64,000 nucleotides of DNA from assembly GCA_035048495.1 (NCBI GenBank), contig CM068546.1:11972435-12036434 (forward strand), read 5' to 3'. The notes beneath the pieces were generated by a model. It worked only from the letters and a program-made list of their open reading frames with translations. It ran no database searches and had not been told where the DNA came from. Both the position numbers and the translations under genes were made by a program. Positions 1-12,524 of this stretch are shown piece after piece. The DNA is from Euptelea pleiosperma. Its lineage: Eukaryota > Streptophyta > Magnoliopsida > Ranunculales > Eupteleaceae. How positions within the stretch are numbered: the stretch's first letter is position 1; each line of letters opens with the position of its first letter.

Positions 1-1100
1 ACCTCTCCTTGCATCCTCTAACGGACTGAACGTTTGCAAACACCATCCAAAATGGAGGAGTTATCTCCCCCATCGCTACGTCTCCATCCACTGGCGGACC
101 ATCACATGGTTGCATCCCTATTTAATCGTTCAACCTGCTCCAGCCATTTTGTTGCTGCCCTCTTGTGGTGTTGTGGATCACAACACCCTCCTCTCTTCGC
201 TGTGGCACGTGCTCACGTTTGGACCCGAGCCAACCCTCAATTCGGATCGATCCTCGTGGTAAGTTCCCTCTCACTCTAATTCCCTTCTAAGTTTTCTCTA
301 TCTTCTCTACATTCTCTCACTAGATCTTTCTCACATCCTCACTTTCTCTCTCTAAATTTTGATTTTACTTTCTCTCTCTAGGCTCTCTCTCTAGAAACAT
401 GTTCTCTTTCTAGGGTTCATTTTCTCTCTTGAGGGTTAGTGAGATTCTCTCTCTAGAATCCCCAGGCTGATCGCCTTTTTGCACCACCGACTCCGTTCGG
501 TGAATGCAAGAAGGTGAGTTTTTCTCTCACCTCTACCTTGTCGGCCGGTAAACGACCGAGGTGTGAAAAATCTCTCTCTACCTTCTTCTTCTCTCTCTAA
601 AATCTCTTTTTACATGCTTTCTTACATGCTTTCTAGAATAGATTTACCGCTTTATTTATTTCTGTCATTTATTTCATGTAAGAAACAGTTTAATTAATGC
701 AATTTGATTTTGATGATTTTAGTATTTTCTGGATCTCTTGGATGTGTTTTTAATCTCGACTCGCCATTCTCATCATTCCACATTTCTCTTGTATATGATC
801 TGTCATTTTATGTTCTTATTCGGGCTAATCCGACTAATCCCGAGTGCGGATCGACATCCGACACAAGCCACTGTGCAAAATTGCTCATTCTACAGGTTAA
901 AAGTTTCGGATCAATTAAAAATGTGTTGAAGTTAGGGTTTCTGTAATCAACGACGCGGAAAAAACTTACTTTCAGTAACTCTATGTGAAAGTAAACGACC
1001 CGCGGTGTTGTGGCTTGATTTAATTACAGTACTCTAGCACCATCAGGTTCCACAAAACATAACAAGTAGGTGTAAAAATCGGGAGTAAGAGTGTACCGAA
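1..1100. other. Unassigned pyrimidine-rich stretch
   Basis: No gene is supported here. From about 270 to 610 the sequence is rich in TTCTCTCTCTAGG-like runs, which resemble a transcribed leader or the inside of an LTR. A short open frame at 34-279 runs into a GGTAAGT-like site near 258, but it has no recognisable domain. It could be an old LTR, but no second LTR or primer-binding site is visible. Confidence 0.4.
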
Positions 1101-1107
1101 CTTTATA

Positions 1108-1490
1108 TACATACTAGTGGGCGGCCCCTACCCACGGCACTCGGGTGTGAGCGGCTGAGATCCACCGTCCAGTTGGGGGGTAAGATCTTGGCCCTTCTTT
1201 ATTGAAGCCTATAAGAGGGGGATAAGTGGGGACTGGAGACAACCACTATCACTTATGAGAAGAGGAGTTGAAGCGGCGATCCAAAGTGTGAGTACACGCG
1301 AGGGAGGGAGAGACGAACAAAGAGAGAGAAAATGAGAAGGGGGGTGATATGTGTTAGCACACGCAAGTGTGAGTGGCTGAGATCCACCGTCCAATTGGGT
1401 TGATAAGATCTTGGCCGTACGTCCTTTGTGAATCCGATAAGATGGGGTATAAGTGGGGAGACAATTTCCTTGTTTTGTTATATAGATGAG
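1108..1490. repeat. Dispersed repeat, copy 1 (also at 32225-32795)
   Basis: The stretch holds two related halves, each with a core reading GGCTGAGATCCACCGTCCA and a second core reading GGATAAGTGGGGA. The same cores recur on the other strand around 32235-32430 and again near 32650-32790. The pattern suggests a short non-autonomous element family. I could not define clean ends or a target-site duplication, so the class is unassigned. Confidence 0.5.
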
Positions 1491-1570
1491 CCCCCATCCA
1501 CGTAGAGATCAATTAGGACAATCAAAATCATTTAATGAGTTGTCACAAAAAAAATCACTCCACTCCGACA

Positions 1571-1958
1571 CTATGTTCTAAAACTCGGAACTCGGACTCG
1601 GCTCGGAAGTCCATTGGGCCGAGTCACCTAGATGACTCGGGAGTCGACTCGGCGAGTCATTAAATTGATTATTGTTTATTTAAATATATAAAAAACAAAA
1701 TTTATTAAGAAAAACTTTGAAAATAGCAAACAAATACAAAAAACATTTAGAAAATCTAGAAAAAAAATTTTGAGTTTTGATTGGACTCGGCCTTTAAACG
1801 GGTGACTCGGCTGAACTGTGAGTCAACTCGGACAATTGTCCGAGTCAACTCGTCGGACTAAGCTAATCCGAGTTTGTATGCCGAGTCGACTCGAAATACG
1901 ATTGAGTCGAGTCGACTCGGCCGAGTTCCGAGTCGACTCGGCAAGTTTTAAAACATAG
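1571..1958. mobile_element. hAT-type MITE, CGAGT-rich family
   Basis: A 388-bp element flanked by a perfect 8-bp target-site duplication CTCCGACA (1563-1570 and 1959-1966). The inverted ends read CTATGTTCTAAAACT on the left and, reverse-complemented, CTATGTTTTAAAACT on the right. An 8-bp duplication and this kind of end are typical of the hAT superfamily. Just inside both ends it carries many GAGTCGACTCGG-like palindromes, and the centre is AT-rich and non-coding. It is related to the elements at 16968-17344 and 17551-17942. Confidence 0.88.
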
Positions 1959-2069
1959 CTCCGACATTCCTAACCTCATGAAAAGTAGACTTAAAAAATC
2001 CAGACCATCCAATTAAATTGTTACTTCAAGTCAGTTTTTCCAATGGTTGGTAATGTTAAAAGAGTTGAC

Positions 2070-2350
2070 TAATTTTTAGAGATGACTATCAGTCTATCAC
2101 CATGGGAGGACAACTCAGTGTACAATTCGATTGGTCCATCATGATATTTATGTCGCCCCCACCAATGTGAGTAAGAATAGGGAAAAAGAAACATGTGTGT
2201 GTACTGGTTATGGTATTTTGACAAGCCATGTGACACACCTATGTGGGGCTCCCATGGAAATTTAGTCAAGGGAAGATTTTTTATGAGGATGAGTTCCTCA
2301 ACTTGAACATCATCCTCACTAAAATTCAGCCCATTCTGATTTTTTTTATT
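2070..2350. repeat. Probable degenerate member of the GATGATCTCCTCACC MITE family
   Basis: The segment ends with a block (about 2283-2340) resembling the ends of the MITEs at 9300, 13994, 38805 and 57840: a GATGAG...CATCCTCACTAAAATTCAGCCCATTC pattern. A minus-strand open frame across it (2069-2356) has no domain and looks fortuitous. No borders could be drawn. Confidence 0.3.
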
Positions 2351-2359
2351 AACCATATG

Positions 2360-3621
2360 ATGTAAAATTATACGGTAGTCTATTCACCGGAGGTAGGACC
2401 ATTGTCCCATCGACGAAGAGTGTGCCTCCAGTCAGCCAGGCCAAACTCATCTCACTGCGCATTCAGGTTCTCCTCATTTATAGCTTTAGATGGTGTTTAC
2501 TAATGGAAAATCCCCTCCAAATTTTTATTTGCACTGATTGCAGGGAAAATCCAGAGGTGGGAAATCTTTCTATCTGCAATGTGGGGACCTGGAAATATTT
2601 CAAGATGCATGTAAAATTTTGTGGAAAGTTCAGAAAGGGGAAGAGAAACTACTGAACTACTAAAAAACTTGAACTATCTGTACTGGGAAAGGCAAGATAA
2701 CAGAAGATAAACCAAATTGAATCTTAATGTTCAAAAGTCATTCCAATCATCTATTTCATCCACAGAAGAGATGGCTGTAGATAGAATTGAATGGAGGAAA
2801 AGGATTTGTGCAGCGGACCCCATATAATTGCGATAAGGCGGCTTCCGATAAGATTAGTGAGCCAAAATACATATGGAGAAAGGGTTTCTGATCCACAACT
2901 AGCTAGATCGGACAATAATAACCATTTGATCTTTCACGCATTATCGGACGATCCACGATAAGAAAAGTTCAAAAAAATATCTTGATCAATTGGTGAGGAG
3001 CATCCAATCAGGTTGGGTCAATTGTGGCCTAGGAAATATCAATGGTGTCTGCTTTCTCCTGCACATGCTATATATGTAAGGTTTTTGTATCGATCTTTGC
3101 TTCTATATCTATATATATTTGTACTTGCAAAATGCCAAAAAGGTTTTTGTTTTAATCGTTGGGTTGAGAATAAATGGACCCCAAACAAAAGGATGGTAGA
3201 TGAACCATCCGGCCAGATCCAAAGGGAGGAAGGGCCCCACTCGCAAGCTAACATTTCAGTGCAGCCTAATAGCTCCAAGAAGAAGTCTGACAAGTCAACC
3301 AAGGCAACAAGGTACAGGGGGTTGACCTTGAACTCACATACGTGCAAAACATTTTAATTCACACAAAACCTTGCAGAACTTGTCTCCACAACTTCCTCCA
3401 TTCTCCATACCAAAGCAGTTGAAAGCCTTCCACAAGTTATGGATAGAGAGAGAGAGATTGCAGATGGGTTGTTCAAATTATGCAGAGTAAGTAAATATCT
3501 CTGTGGTAAGTGGTAAGTAGACAAGGATCAAACAAAATTAAAAAAAAAAAAAAATCAAGAATCAATATGGGCATATCTAGCTAGAGAGGTGACATGAATC
3601 CATCTTCTTCACAAGATTACA
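2360..3621. other. Downstream flank of FAMA, no gene seen
   Basis: Overlapping open frames on both strands near 3013-3357 have no recognisable domain and lie in AT-rich DNA. The part next to 3621 presumably includes the FAMA 3' untranslated region. I see no RNA gene or clear repeat. Confidence 0.4.
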
Positions 3622-5361
3622 TTATATGGTGCTGCTTGCATGGATGAAATTGAATATCTGTTGAACCGAATTCGCGATATCTTCGGCTGTAAATCCCGAT
3701 TCGCTTGCGACCTGAAACATACGTACAAAAAGATCTAAGAATCTTAATATGTAAAAGAAGGAGATCGTGTCTCGATCCAGATTGAAATCAACATTTATTA
3801 GATTAATGGTACCTTGACATTAAAGGAATAGAGAACAGTTTGTTCAACAGTGGTGATGTTGGTGTGGAGAATGTTAAGTTGCAAATCTTCGAGGGCTGCT
3901 ATTGTCTTGAGTAGCTGTCCAGGCCTTCGACGAGAGAGGATCTTGATCATGGCATCGAAGCCTAAGAGCTTGACTTCGACATCGGCTAAGCACGACTTAT
4001 TCTCCGCTGTTTCCTCTTGGAGTCCCGATTCGAACCCAACAAGCTTGATTTGATCGTTGGGAAGAGGTAAGGGGGGGAAGAATGGTGGTTGAGCAGGCTG
4101 TTGCATTGTTAGAGAAGGTGAATCCCCTATAGGTCTTGGAGTTTCATTGCCACCGAAGAGTCTTCGACGCTTTTGAGATTCTAAACATTGAAGGAGCTGC
4201 TCCAATTCTCTTACAAACTCGATAGCTCCACCGATAATCGATGCTTGATCTCCCTGTGAATTCACACAAACTAATTAACAAATCATTGCACCCACTTACT
4301 GATAAACCAGTTTTTTTGCTTCAACCCATCAGTTTGTTGGATCTAACATGGAAAACCATGAAATATAATTTTCAATTTAAGATTGAGATCTTTCATTTTT
4401 GGCTTTGATTTACTAAACCAATCAGCCTTTTCATCCAAAATTTTTGAAAACTCATGTTTGAAGTTTGTCTATGCAGATAAAAACTCATATAGAAGGACCC
4501 AAAAAGCAGGAAAGACAAAAGTTCTTCAAGAAGTGATAAGATTTTTTTAATGCAGTATGTGAGATATATACCCTTTGTACGTATGAGCCCGGCATGAGAG
4601 ACCTTAGCACTCGGAGATGCTCGTTCATCTGCTTCCTTCTATTGCGTTCGACTGCAATGTGAGTCATCCGTTGGCTCTCGACCTCTTCACTCGTCTTCAC
4701 CGACCTCGGCCTCTTTCGTCGGTTCTTCGCTTCGGAAGTAGGGTTCTTCTGAATAAGACTCCCTCCAAGAAAACGAAGCCGAACCGAGGTATTCTCAGAT
4801 ACCCGAGCTTCTTCTTCCTCTCCTTGATCAGCTTCATCTTCGATGACCATCGTATTACTTTCTATACTCAGTCCTTTAAATTTCTCCTCATCGTTTCCAA
4901 TTGTTGAAGGAGCAATGAGAGTCTGATCCTGCAACTTATCACTTAATACTGGAAACTTAAGGAAGTAAACCGGGTCGATCGTATTTTCTTCGTCGGAGAT
5001 CTTGGCCTGGTTTAAGGCCAATTTGGGTCCAAAATCGGCAAACTGCATCACTTCGGCGAAACTCAATCTATCAAGAGAAGTGGAACTACAAAAACCAGAA
5101 GATATTTGTTGGGGTGGAGGATGATTGAACATATAGTCCACCATCCCAGCGTTATTATCACCGGAATTTTCTCCGAACCGTGGCTTCATGAGTTGATGAT
5201 GATCTATAGAGTAGTCTAGCCCTGTATAACTCCCCGGCAGACCTGCCTGCAGTATAGAATTCATGGGTTTTCAAGTAAAACTTAAGATGGATATCAACAC
5301 AAAAAATGCAAACAATTGAGAGGAAGCATACCGATGAGTAGTTCTCTTCTTCTTTCTCCAT
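3622..5361 (-). CDS. FAMA: bHLH transcription factor FAMA (guard-cell fate)
   Basis: Four coding exons: 5361-5332 (10 codons), 5246-4572, 4253-3813 and 3711-3622. All have GT...AG borders, all junctions are phase 0, and together they give 411 aa (Arabidopsis FAMA is about 414 aa). The start was chosen at 5361 because MEKEEENY matches the usual N-terminus; an ATG at 5264 lies in intron 1. The bHLH begins near residue 204. Its basic region carries the H206/E210/R214 triad that reads E-box/G-box DNA. Helix 2 contains LQCLE at 256-260, the LxCxE motif through which FAMA binds retinoblastoma-related protein. An ACT-like dimerisation fold follows at about 310-385 ([20 protein letters not shown]). 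The known role of the family is to end guard-mother-cell division and drive guard-cell differentiation in the nucleus, with ICE1/SCREAM partners. The strongest alternatives, MUTE and SPEECHLESS, lack this long N-terminal region. No disrupting changes are seen. Confidence 0.95.
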
Positions 5362-6766
5362 TATTACTTATAAGATGAGTTCACTGGGAGAGCCAAGTGC
5401 ACTCAATTCATGTAAGAAACAATATCTTCCCAAGTTACTTAATTGGGCCCCCCACCGGGAAAAAAAAAACAGTAACAAACCGACGAATTTACGGCGGTAA
5501 ATCAATAGAGTCCGAATCGGATGATTGGAAAGAAACAGATTTAGGTGATGCAGCAATAAGGTTTCAAATTGGACCATGGGCAAACAGAAATAGCTTCTCT
5601 CTCACCTGTTTGAAGCGACAAAAACAACAGAGAAAATCAAATAGTTTTGTTCTCCATGCAAATTCAGATATGATATGAAAATTGTAGATGGGGTGGTGAG
5701 ATTATCTTCTTATTATGGGCCAGGATAGTCCAGAGAGAGAGAGATAGAGAGAGAAAGGAGCCTCTAGTATTAATTGAAGTAGAAATTAAATTCCACCTCC
5801 TTTTATTTATATTTTTCACAGGCCAACAACGCTCTTTTCTCTTGCTCCCTTATCTCATGAGTCATGGCACCTATTTAATAATTTTAATTTAATTTAAAGC
5901 CAATTCTCTGATAAATTTTTGAAAACAGTTCGTCTCGCCTCACCTGTTTCGTTGAGGCATCTCGTCAACCTCTACCCATCTAGTCAAACATGGAGGGGAG
6001 GGTAAGGGTAACCTGAAGAGTAGGTTGAATTACTGAAAGAGAAAAAAAACCTATCGTCTTCTTTTTAGCGTTTTTAGTGTTTTTAATATTTTTATTTTCT
6101 CTTTTCTAGTGACAACCCGTATTTTCCTTTTGATCCAATATTAAAAAAAAATTGAGAAAAAATAAAATAGTATAATAATAATAATAATAGCTTCAAGTCT
6201 TTAACAACTTCTACCGGTTACCCCTTATCTCCCCTCCATAGATGATTGGTTGGTGAGGAATGGGGTGTTGAGGCAGCTCCTCTACCCAAGGAGAGTGAAG
6301 CAAGGTTTTTTTTCTAAAAGACATTACCAAGAAATAATGATATTGTGCAAATATTACACAACAAAAGTTAGTGTATGAACCATCTCCATTATCCAATTTC
6401 TGACCCAAAATTAATATCATGCGGATGGGATTATACTAATCTGATCAAAGGAATTTTATTGGACAATTTTTTTGTAACCGTTCGAATCTAGCTGACTGAT
6501 CGATTGATTAAGAAGCTTTCGTCGGTGTGCTTTTGTGCTATGATTGATACAAAAGATAACCTGCTGACTGGACGGCCTAGATCGATAAGTGTGTGTTCAC
6601 TATTTGGGCATAGAGATGGTTAAACATACAATTCAAGTGCCTGCTGTGAATATCTTAACATTACTCTATCAATAATTAATAACAAATTAATAAAAAGATT
6701 TTATATGGGAATTAATAAATAAATGATAATTATATGTTAATTTTACAAAGCAACAATCTAAGTCAT
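5362..6766. other. Upstream region of FAMA
   Basis: This holds the presumed 5' untranslated region and promoter of the minus-strand FAMA gene. A GAGA-rich run lies at about 5738-5758, and AT-rich DNA with an (ATA)n run follows at 6172-6188. No TATA box could be assigned with confidence. A plus-strand open frame at 5397-5678 looks fortuitous. Confidence 0.35.
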
Positions 6767-6768
6767 AA

Positions 6769-6799
<31 letters not shown>

Positions 6800-6806
6800 G
6801 GATGAG
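6767..6806. repeat. (GAT)n microsatellite
   Basis: About ten consecutive GAT units, ending in a GAGGATGAG variant. Confidence 0.9.
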
Positions 6807-7157
6807 GGAACAATCTAAGATCTCTATATGATTGTGCATGTACCCATCAGTTTCTTGCTAAAAAGGAATAAATATAAGAAATAAAATTCAATAAAATAAA
6901 ATAAAATAATCCCTTTGGTTTTCCTTCATATATGGAATCATAGAGATAAGGTTTGTCATTGGAATGGATGGGCATTTGAGGGTCAAACCTGTGCTAAATG
7001 GGCTTGGGCTGGATCCACTCATATGGAACAGTCTGGACCAAATAAAAGTAGTAGTAGTAGTACTAAATTACTAATTATTATTGTTCTTGTTCTTGTTCTT
7101 GTTATCATCAAATAAAACCCACTACAAAATTGTACTTTTTTAGTATAGCATCAGCTC

Positions 7158-7237
<80 letters not shown>

Positions 7238-7249
7238 TAATAATAATAG

Positions 7250-7284
<35 letters not shown>
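7158..7284. repeat. (AAT)n followed by (ATT)n, hairpin-forming microsatellite
   Basis: A long AAT run up to about 7248 is followed by an ATT run, so the two halves are reverse complements around a TAGTTTATT centre and can fold back. Short AGT and TTCTTG runs lie just upstream (7039-7110). Confidence 0.92.
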
Positions 7285-7285
<1 letters not shown>

Positions 7286-9299
7286 TGTCAACGTCAAATG
7301 TTTTTTAGCAATTATATTTAAAACATAATTTTTTGAAAAATAATTCTTTAGTTAACAATTATAATATATTTAGTTTTGCTAGTCAAATATAAAAGTATTG
7401 CCTACGAAATATCAACATAATATTTTTTTTTTTTGAGATTCGACGCGGTGAAAATGGTTAAGTTCAATTGGATCGAAGAATAACTCCTGCAAACATCAAC
7501 CACTTAACATTTCAAAATCAAAATTTCCTCTAAAACTACTGCTCGTATTAAATGATATGCATTTCTTGTAACTAATTATATAATTAAGATAGATAGAAGC
7601 GTTGTTTTAAAAATTCTAAAAAAAGAAAAAAAAAACCCTAATTAAGTCAATATATGGATACAAGTAGCATAAAAAAATTGTAAGATTTTTGTAATTTTTC
7701 TATTAGTTAAGTTGTTTTAAGCCATTATTGCAACAGAGAACCATGCTTTAAAATGAAAAGAATGTTAAATGTAACAATCGCTAAATGGGAGATGTCAGTT
7801 TTTTAAAATTAACCCTTTTTTTTTTTTTTTTATTTCATCTATTCCATGACTGGAACAAGGGGGGATACACATTACACCACGATTTTGAATCAGAAAAGAG
7901 ATTTTCAGAAATGGCAAAAATTCAAATATTAACATTCGAGGGTCGTCATATTTGATGATGAGTAGGAAAAGGGAAATCCCTTAAATCCTTACGAATTGCA
8001 AACCAATTGGGCAAATTAATTAGCCAATTATGTTGTTTCTACCATAAAAAAATGTCTCAAATTGCAAAGAAAATGTGAATCCGGTAATTATGGGAAGTAC
8101 ATTATTTTGAAAAAATTGCTCTATAAGGCGATCTATCTTCATCAATGAATAATGAAATTCCCAATGAACTTAAAACTTGCATGAGTGAACATACCGATAT
8201 AGATAGTTAATCGCCTTTGATATAGTCCTAGAAGAAGCTCCTTGAGATCATTTGGCACCAACTCTAAATCATTTTTGCATAACTAAACGAAGCAAGCCTT
8301 GAATTAGTCTTGAGATATGGTTTTTTATTCTCTCTCTCCCCATAGATCCTTCAACAAAACCAAAACAACTCTCTCCAAACCATTCAAACCCTTGAATTGG
8401 TCTCAAGGAATAGTCTTGAAACCCTAGCTTGAAAAGGGAAGGATGAACAATGAAGGATGAATTGTTAGGCAAAATATAAAGGTTGATTTCCATCGATAAC
8501 CTCTCACATTTGCCAGGAAAGAGATCTGATAGACAGAAAGGTGAAGAAAAGTGATGAATAGAGAATTCTTGTTAGCGTTCCTACAGAGGAAAGTGATTTT
8601 GATGACATGTCTTTATTGGAAATAAAGGGAACTTATACTAATGGCAACGCAAAATTGCAGGCATTGATCAACAAGTGGACCTCGTTCGCCAGAAACTTAT
8701 AAAAATGACAAAACCGAAAATTTATCTATTATTACTAATTCACCCCTTTCCTCTTTTAGAAAATAGCATGACCTCTTCTTTTTTTATGGGTTATGTTGAG
8801 GATGAAAGATTAAAGAGTAATGCTCAATTAATTGATAAATAGATTTCAAAGTTAGAACTTATTGCAAGTTAATTTTGTTTTTTAATAAAATAAATAAATA
8901 GAATATACCATCAATAAATTTATTTTTAAATTATTGGCTACTACTATTCATATTCAAGTCATCATCATCATCATCACAAGACCTATCCCAACTATATGGG
9001 GGATAGTTGTAGGAATCACATTGCTCCATTCAATGAACTATGGATTAGAAATTCATGGAAGGATATGGCAAAAACTTTATACCAACTTCCAATTGTTGTT
9101 TATCAATTTTTTTTATAAACATCTGGTACATTATCATGAATAACTAAATTTGTAGAATGATTCCTAGAAGATTTATGCTAGAAAATCAAACAAGAAATTA
9201 AGTAAAATTTACTATCATTCAAACATTATTATATAAGAAGCTAAATCAAAATTTCTATTAACCAAAGTGGCCGCAATTTGATATTAGCTTGATTAATGT
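7285..9299. other. Unassigned AT-rich stretch
   Basis: No supported gene. It contains poly-T runs (about 7815-7832) and short chance open frames, such as minus 8269-8493. Nothing in it resembles a known domain. Confidence 0.4.
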
Positions 9300-9544
9300 A
9301 TGTGGGGCCCCACATACAGATGAGTTAGGAGTTGATTTTTGGTGATGATATTCTTCTCAACACGGATATCAACCTAAAAAAACAGCCCATTCCAACATTT
9401 GTAGCCTTAAGAAAAGTAGATTGCAAGTTGAAAATTTTTGGACCGTCTATTTTTACCATTAAATTTAAGCCCATATTTGATAGTATTAGAAGTTTTAGAA
9501 ATTGTTGATTTTTAGTGAGGATGATGGAGATCATCGACACATTT
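9300..9544. repeat. MITE-like repeat next to the gypsy fragment
   Basis: The left edge reads GGGGCCCCACATACAGATGAG, followed by TTGATTTTTGGTGATGATATTC. The right edge has the inverted form TTGTTGATTTTTAGTGAGGATGATGGAGATC. The same consensus recurs at 10978-11165, 13994-14310, 38788-39172 and 57829-58215. Coding homology to gypsy begins directly after it. Confidence 0.5.
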
Positions 9545-10975
9545 GGCAGGCTACTATCGAAGGTTTATTGATGGATTCTCCATCATTATTACCACATTGA
9601 CATGTGTTACATGGAAGGGTGTGAAGTTTGAGTGGGACAAGAAGTGTTCTTCTGCTATTGAAGAGCTAAAGCCTCGTTTAACTACTTCACATGTTCTCAC
9701 GATTCCGTTCGATAAGGAGAGCTTTGTCATTTACAGTGATGCATCATTGAAGGGACTAGGTTGTGTCCTGATGCAGAATGGGAATGTGATCGCTTACACT
9801 TCGAAACAATTGAAGATTCATGAGAATAATTACCTTACCCACGATCTTGAGCTTGCAACAATTGTCTTTGCACTCAAGATTTGGCACCATTAACTATATG
9901 ACAAGAAGTTTGAGCTCTTTTTCGATCACAAGAGTTTGAAGTATATTTTTACTCAGAAAGAGTTGAACTTAAGGCAGAGTTGGTGGATGGAGTTCGTGAA
10001 GGACTATGATTTCACTCTCTAGTACCATTCGGGCAAGGACAATGTCGTGACAGAAGCACTGAGCCAAAATAGAATAGAACTATATTTTGTGTTTTTGGCC
10101 AGGAGGTAGAATAGTCGGATGCTGAGATAGACCATGATTCCTAGTTTTTGACACAGTACCCTAGGATTGTCTCACACTTGATGGCCCAACCTTCTTAGGT
10201 TAGAAGAATCGTAGAGGCACAGCATGGGAAAGGATGGGTTGATGCCCTCTCTCGTACTATCTCAAAGAAAGAGTGGACTTTGCACTCAGATTGTAGTGTA
10301 AGGTACCATAAGAGATTGTGGGTACTTGAAGACAATGATGAGTTGAAACGGGAGATTCTTGAAGAGGCTCACTATACACACTACACAATACATCTAAGCA
10401 GCTCTAAGATGTATGCAGTTTTGGTGGAATAACATGAACAAGGATATTACTCAGTATGTGTCGAGTGACTTGCCAGTAGATTATAGTTGAGCATTAGAAA
10501 TTGGGAAGCACCCTACAGCCTCTACCTATCCCAGAGTGGAAGTGAGATAATATGTCTATGGATTTCGTTATGGATCTACCTAAGACTCGTTAGAACCATA
10601 ACTCTATTTGAGTAATCGTAGATAGATTGACGAAGTCCGCTCATTTCTTACTTGTCCGAGCCACTCACAATGTTGATACTCTTAGCAGATTGTACATTAA
10701 GGAGATTTTCAAACTGCACTGTATCCCAATCTCGGTTGTGTCAGATAGAGATCCGAAGTTCACGTAGAAGTTCTTAAAGAGTTTTCAGAGTGCCTTTTGG
10801 ACAAAGTTGGATTTTAGTTCAACTTTCACCTTCAAACAGACAGGCGCGCAAACATAATGAATGAATCGGATCTTAGACGATTTACTCAGAGCTTTGTATG
10901 CTGGACTTCAAGGATAGTTGGGAGGATCACTTGCCGCTTATGGAGTTTACATAAAATAATAGCCATCAGTTCTGT
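9545..10975 (+). pseudogene. Degenerate Ty3/gypsy polyprotein (RT end, RNase H, integrase)
   Basis: Conceptual translation runs from the end of the reverse transcriptase ([13 protein letters not shown]) into RNase H ([15 protein letters not shown], then YTSKQLK and HDLELA). Next come a GKDNVVTEALSQN segment and an integrase core (VDRLTKSAHFL, VSDRDPKFT). It is interrupted by many in-frame stops (for example after the IWHH segment near 9890) and frame changes. A second ALSR-like segment near 10230 hints at an internal duplication. No LTRs, gag or protease are attached. It is a dead fragment with no expected function. Confidence 0.85.
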
Positions 10976-10977
10976 AA

Positions 10978-11165
10978 CTCATGGATGTGAGTGGGGCCCA
11001 CATGCAGGTGAGTTAAGAGATGATTTTTGGTGATGAAAAGTGGATTACAAGTTGAATTTTTGGACCATCCATTTTCACAGTTAAATTTTAAGTTCATATT
11101 TGATAGGGTGATAAGTTTTAATAAAAAAAAATCAGCACTTAACTCATCTGCATGTAGTCCCTACA
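10978..11165. repeat. MITE-like repeat, second copy beside the gypsy fragment
   Basis: Starts GTGAGTGGGGCCCACATGCAG and ends with the reverse complement, CTCATCTGCATGTAGTCCC. The internal GATGATTTTTGGTGATGAAA matches the repeat at 9300-9544. The terminal inverted repeats are imperfect. Confidence 0.55.
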
Positions 11166-11922
11166 ACCGCGTGTCATTTGATAAGTCAAAAGGCATTAGT
11201 AACTGAGAAGGGTAAAAGAATAGCCTTGAATCGTTTTACAAGTAAAGTTTGAACCATACCCAAGACCTGACAACCTTTTTTGGGCAAGCAAATCTATATA
11301 ATGAAGCAAAAGAGAGAGAAGTCAAATCTTGGTGTTCAAGCCATGGTCCACTGTTGGGCCTGTCCGGCCTCATGGACAAAACTTATGACTTTTCTAGTTC
11401 AACCTCTGCTTCCAGTTTGACCTCTGGAAATTAATTCAGTGTTTCTCCAGTTGATCCATTTACAACCTTGTTGAACCAGTTGCACATGTGGATTGTACCT
11501 ACTGAACTCCAAAAATTGACCCAACTGGACTATTGTACCTATTCGATGTATCCCATTCTCTTCAATTATCACGGAACACTTGGAAGGGGACACTTTTACC
11601 CCTTTTTATCTCTCCTATTGCTTGACACAAAGGGTGTCACGCAGATCAAGGACCATCCATCGCACACTGATAAGTGGGGTCTACATATTTGAAACGAGAA
11701 TATTCCAAAAAGTGCTGTGGACCGCCACTTCTCATGTATTAGTATAGAGCCCTTGATTTGCATGGCACCCTTTGCGTGAGGCATAGTTGTCCTAGATGAA
11801 CATTGCTATGTTGGAAGGTTTTCCCTTTGAGAAGAGGCAAGATGCAAGGAGGTTGGTCCCTTCAAAGTGGGAAATTTTGCCTCACGCAAGCAAAACAAGG
11901 GTCTTTCATTAATACACAAAAA
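11166..11922. other. Unassigned intergenic stretch
   Basis: Only short chance frames are present, on both strands. No domain or structured repeat was recognised. Confidence 0.4.
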
Positions 11923-11930
11923 GGTGGGAC

Positions 11931-12516
11931 TAGGGGCCGGCTGTCAATTTCACGCGTATAATGGAGAATCGAAAACACCAGTTCTGGTTCCACATTTTTT
12001 GTAACCGACTAAAAAAGAATGGGAATTGGAAACAACCAAACATACCATTCTGAGTCTGGGTTGTTAGATTTGGACCCGAAATTGATAGGAACCAGAACCG
12101 AACTGATAGGAACTGAACTGATGTATAAATGGAACAGGCTCCAAGGACCCACTTTTTCTGACATCTCTCGGGAATCGTGTTCTCAGCCCTTGGATTCACG
12201 AATCAAACTGTGGTTAAGCGCTGGCAAAAAGTGAATGCCAGCTCAGCACTATCAACCACCATTTGATTCTCAGAATCCACAGTTACACGACTCCCCGCGA
12301 GTGGTCAGAAAAAGGTGAGTTCGACCCTATATAAATATAGTGTTAAAATTGCAATATCATCAAGATTTGCACGGATATGCCAGAACAAGAATCAAGACCA
12401 ATGGGAACCAAATAATCGATTTCAGTTCTGGATCCATCATTTTGAGAACCGGAGGTCCGGAACCGATATCATTTCCGGTTCTGGGTACCTTAGGAACCGA
12501 CCCGTTGACACCCCTA
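11931..12516. mobile_element. hAT-type MITE, GGAACC-rich family
   Basis: A 586-bp element with a perfect 8-bp target-site duplication GGTGGGAC (11923-11930 and 12517-12524). The ends are TAGGGGCCGGCTGTCAA on the left and, reverse-complemented, TAGGGGTGTCAACGGGTCGG on the right. The interior is crowded with GGAACC/GGTTCC and GAACCGGAAC motifs just inside each end, as in other plant hAT MITEs whose ends read AGGGGTGTCAA. The small open frames inside are not thought to be genes. Confidence 0.88.
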
Positions 12517-12524
12517 GGTGGGAC

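Noticed and set aside
34..279. Open frame at the left edge
   Set aside because: No domain and no start context; it sits in repetitive pyrimidine-rich DNA.
3013..3357. Overlapping plus and minus open frames near the FAMA 3' flank
   Set aside because: Both strands are open by chance over about 300 bp, and neither shows a motif.
6767..7284. CRISPR-like spaced repeats
   Set aside because: They are simple trinucleotide microsatellites without unique spacers, and the genome is a plant nuclear genome.
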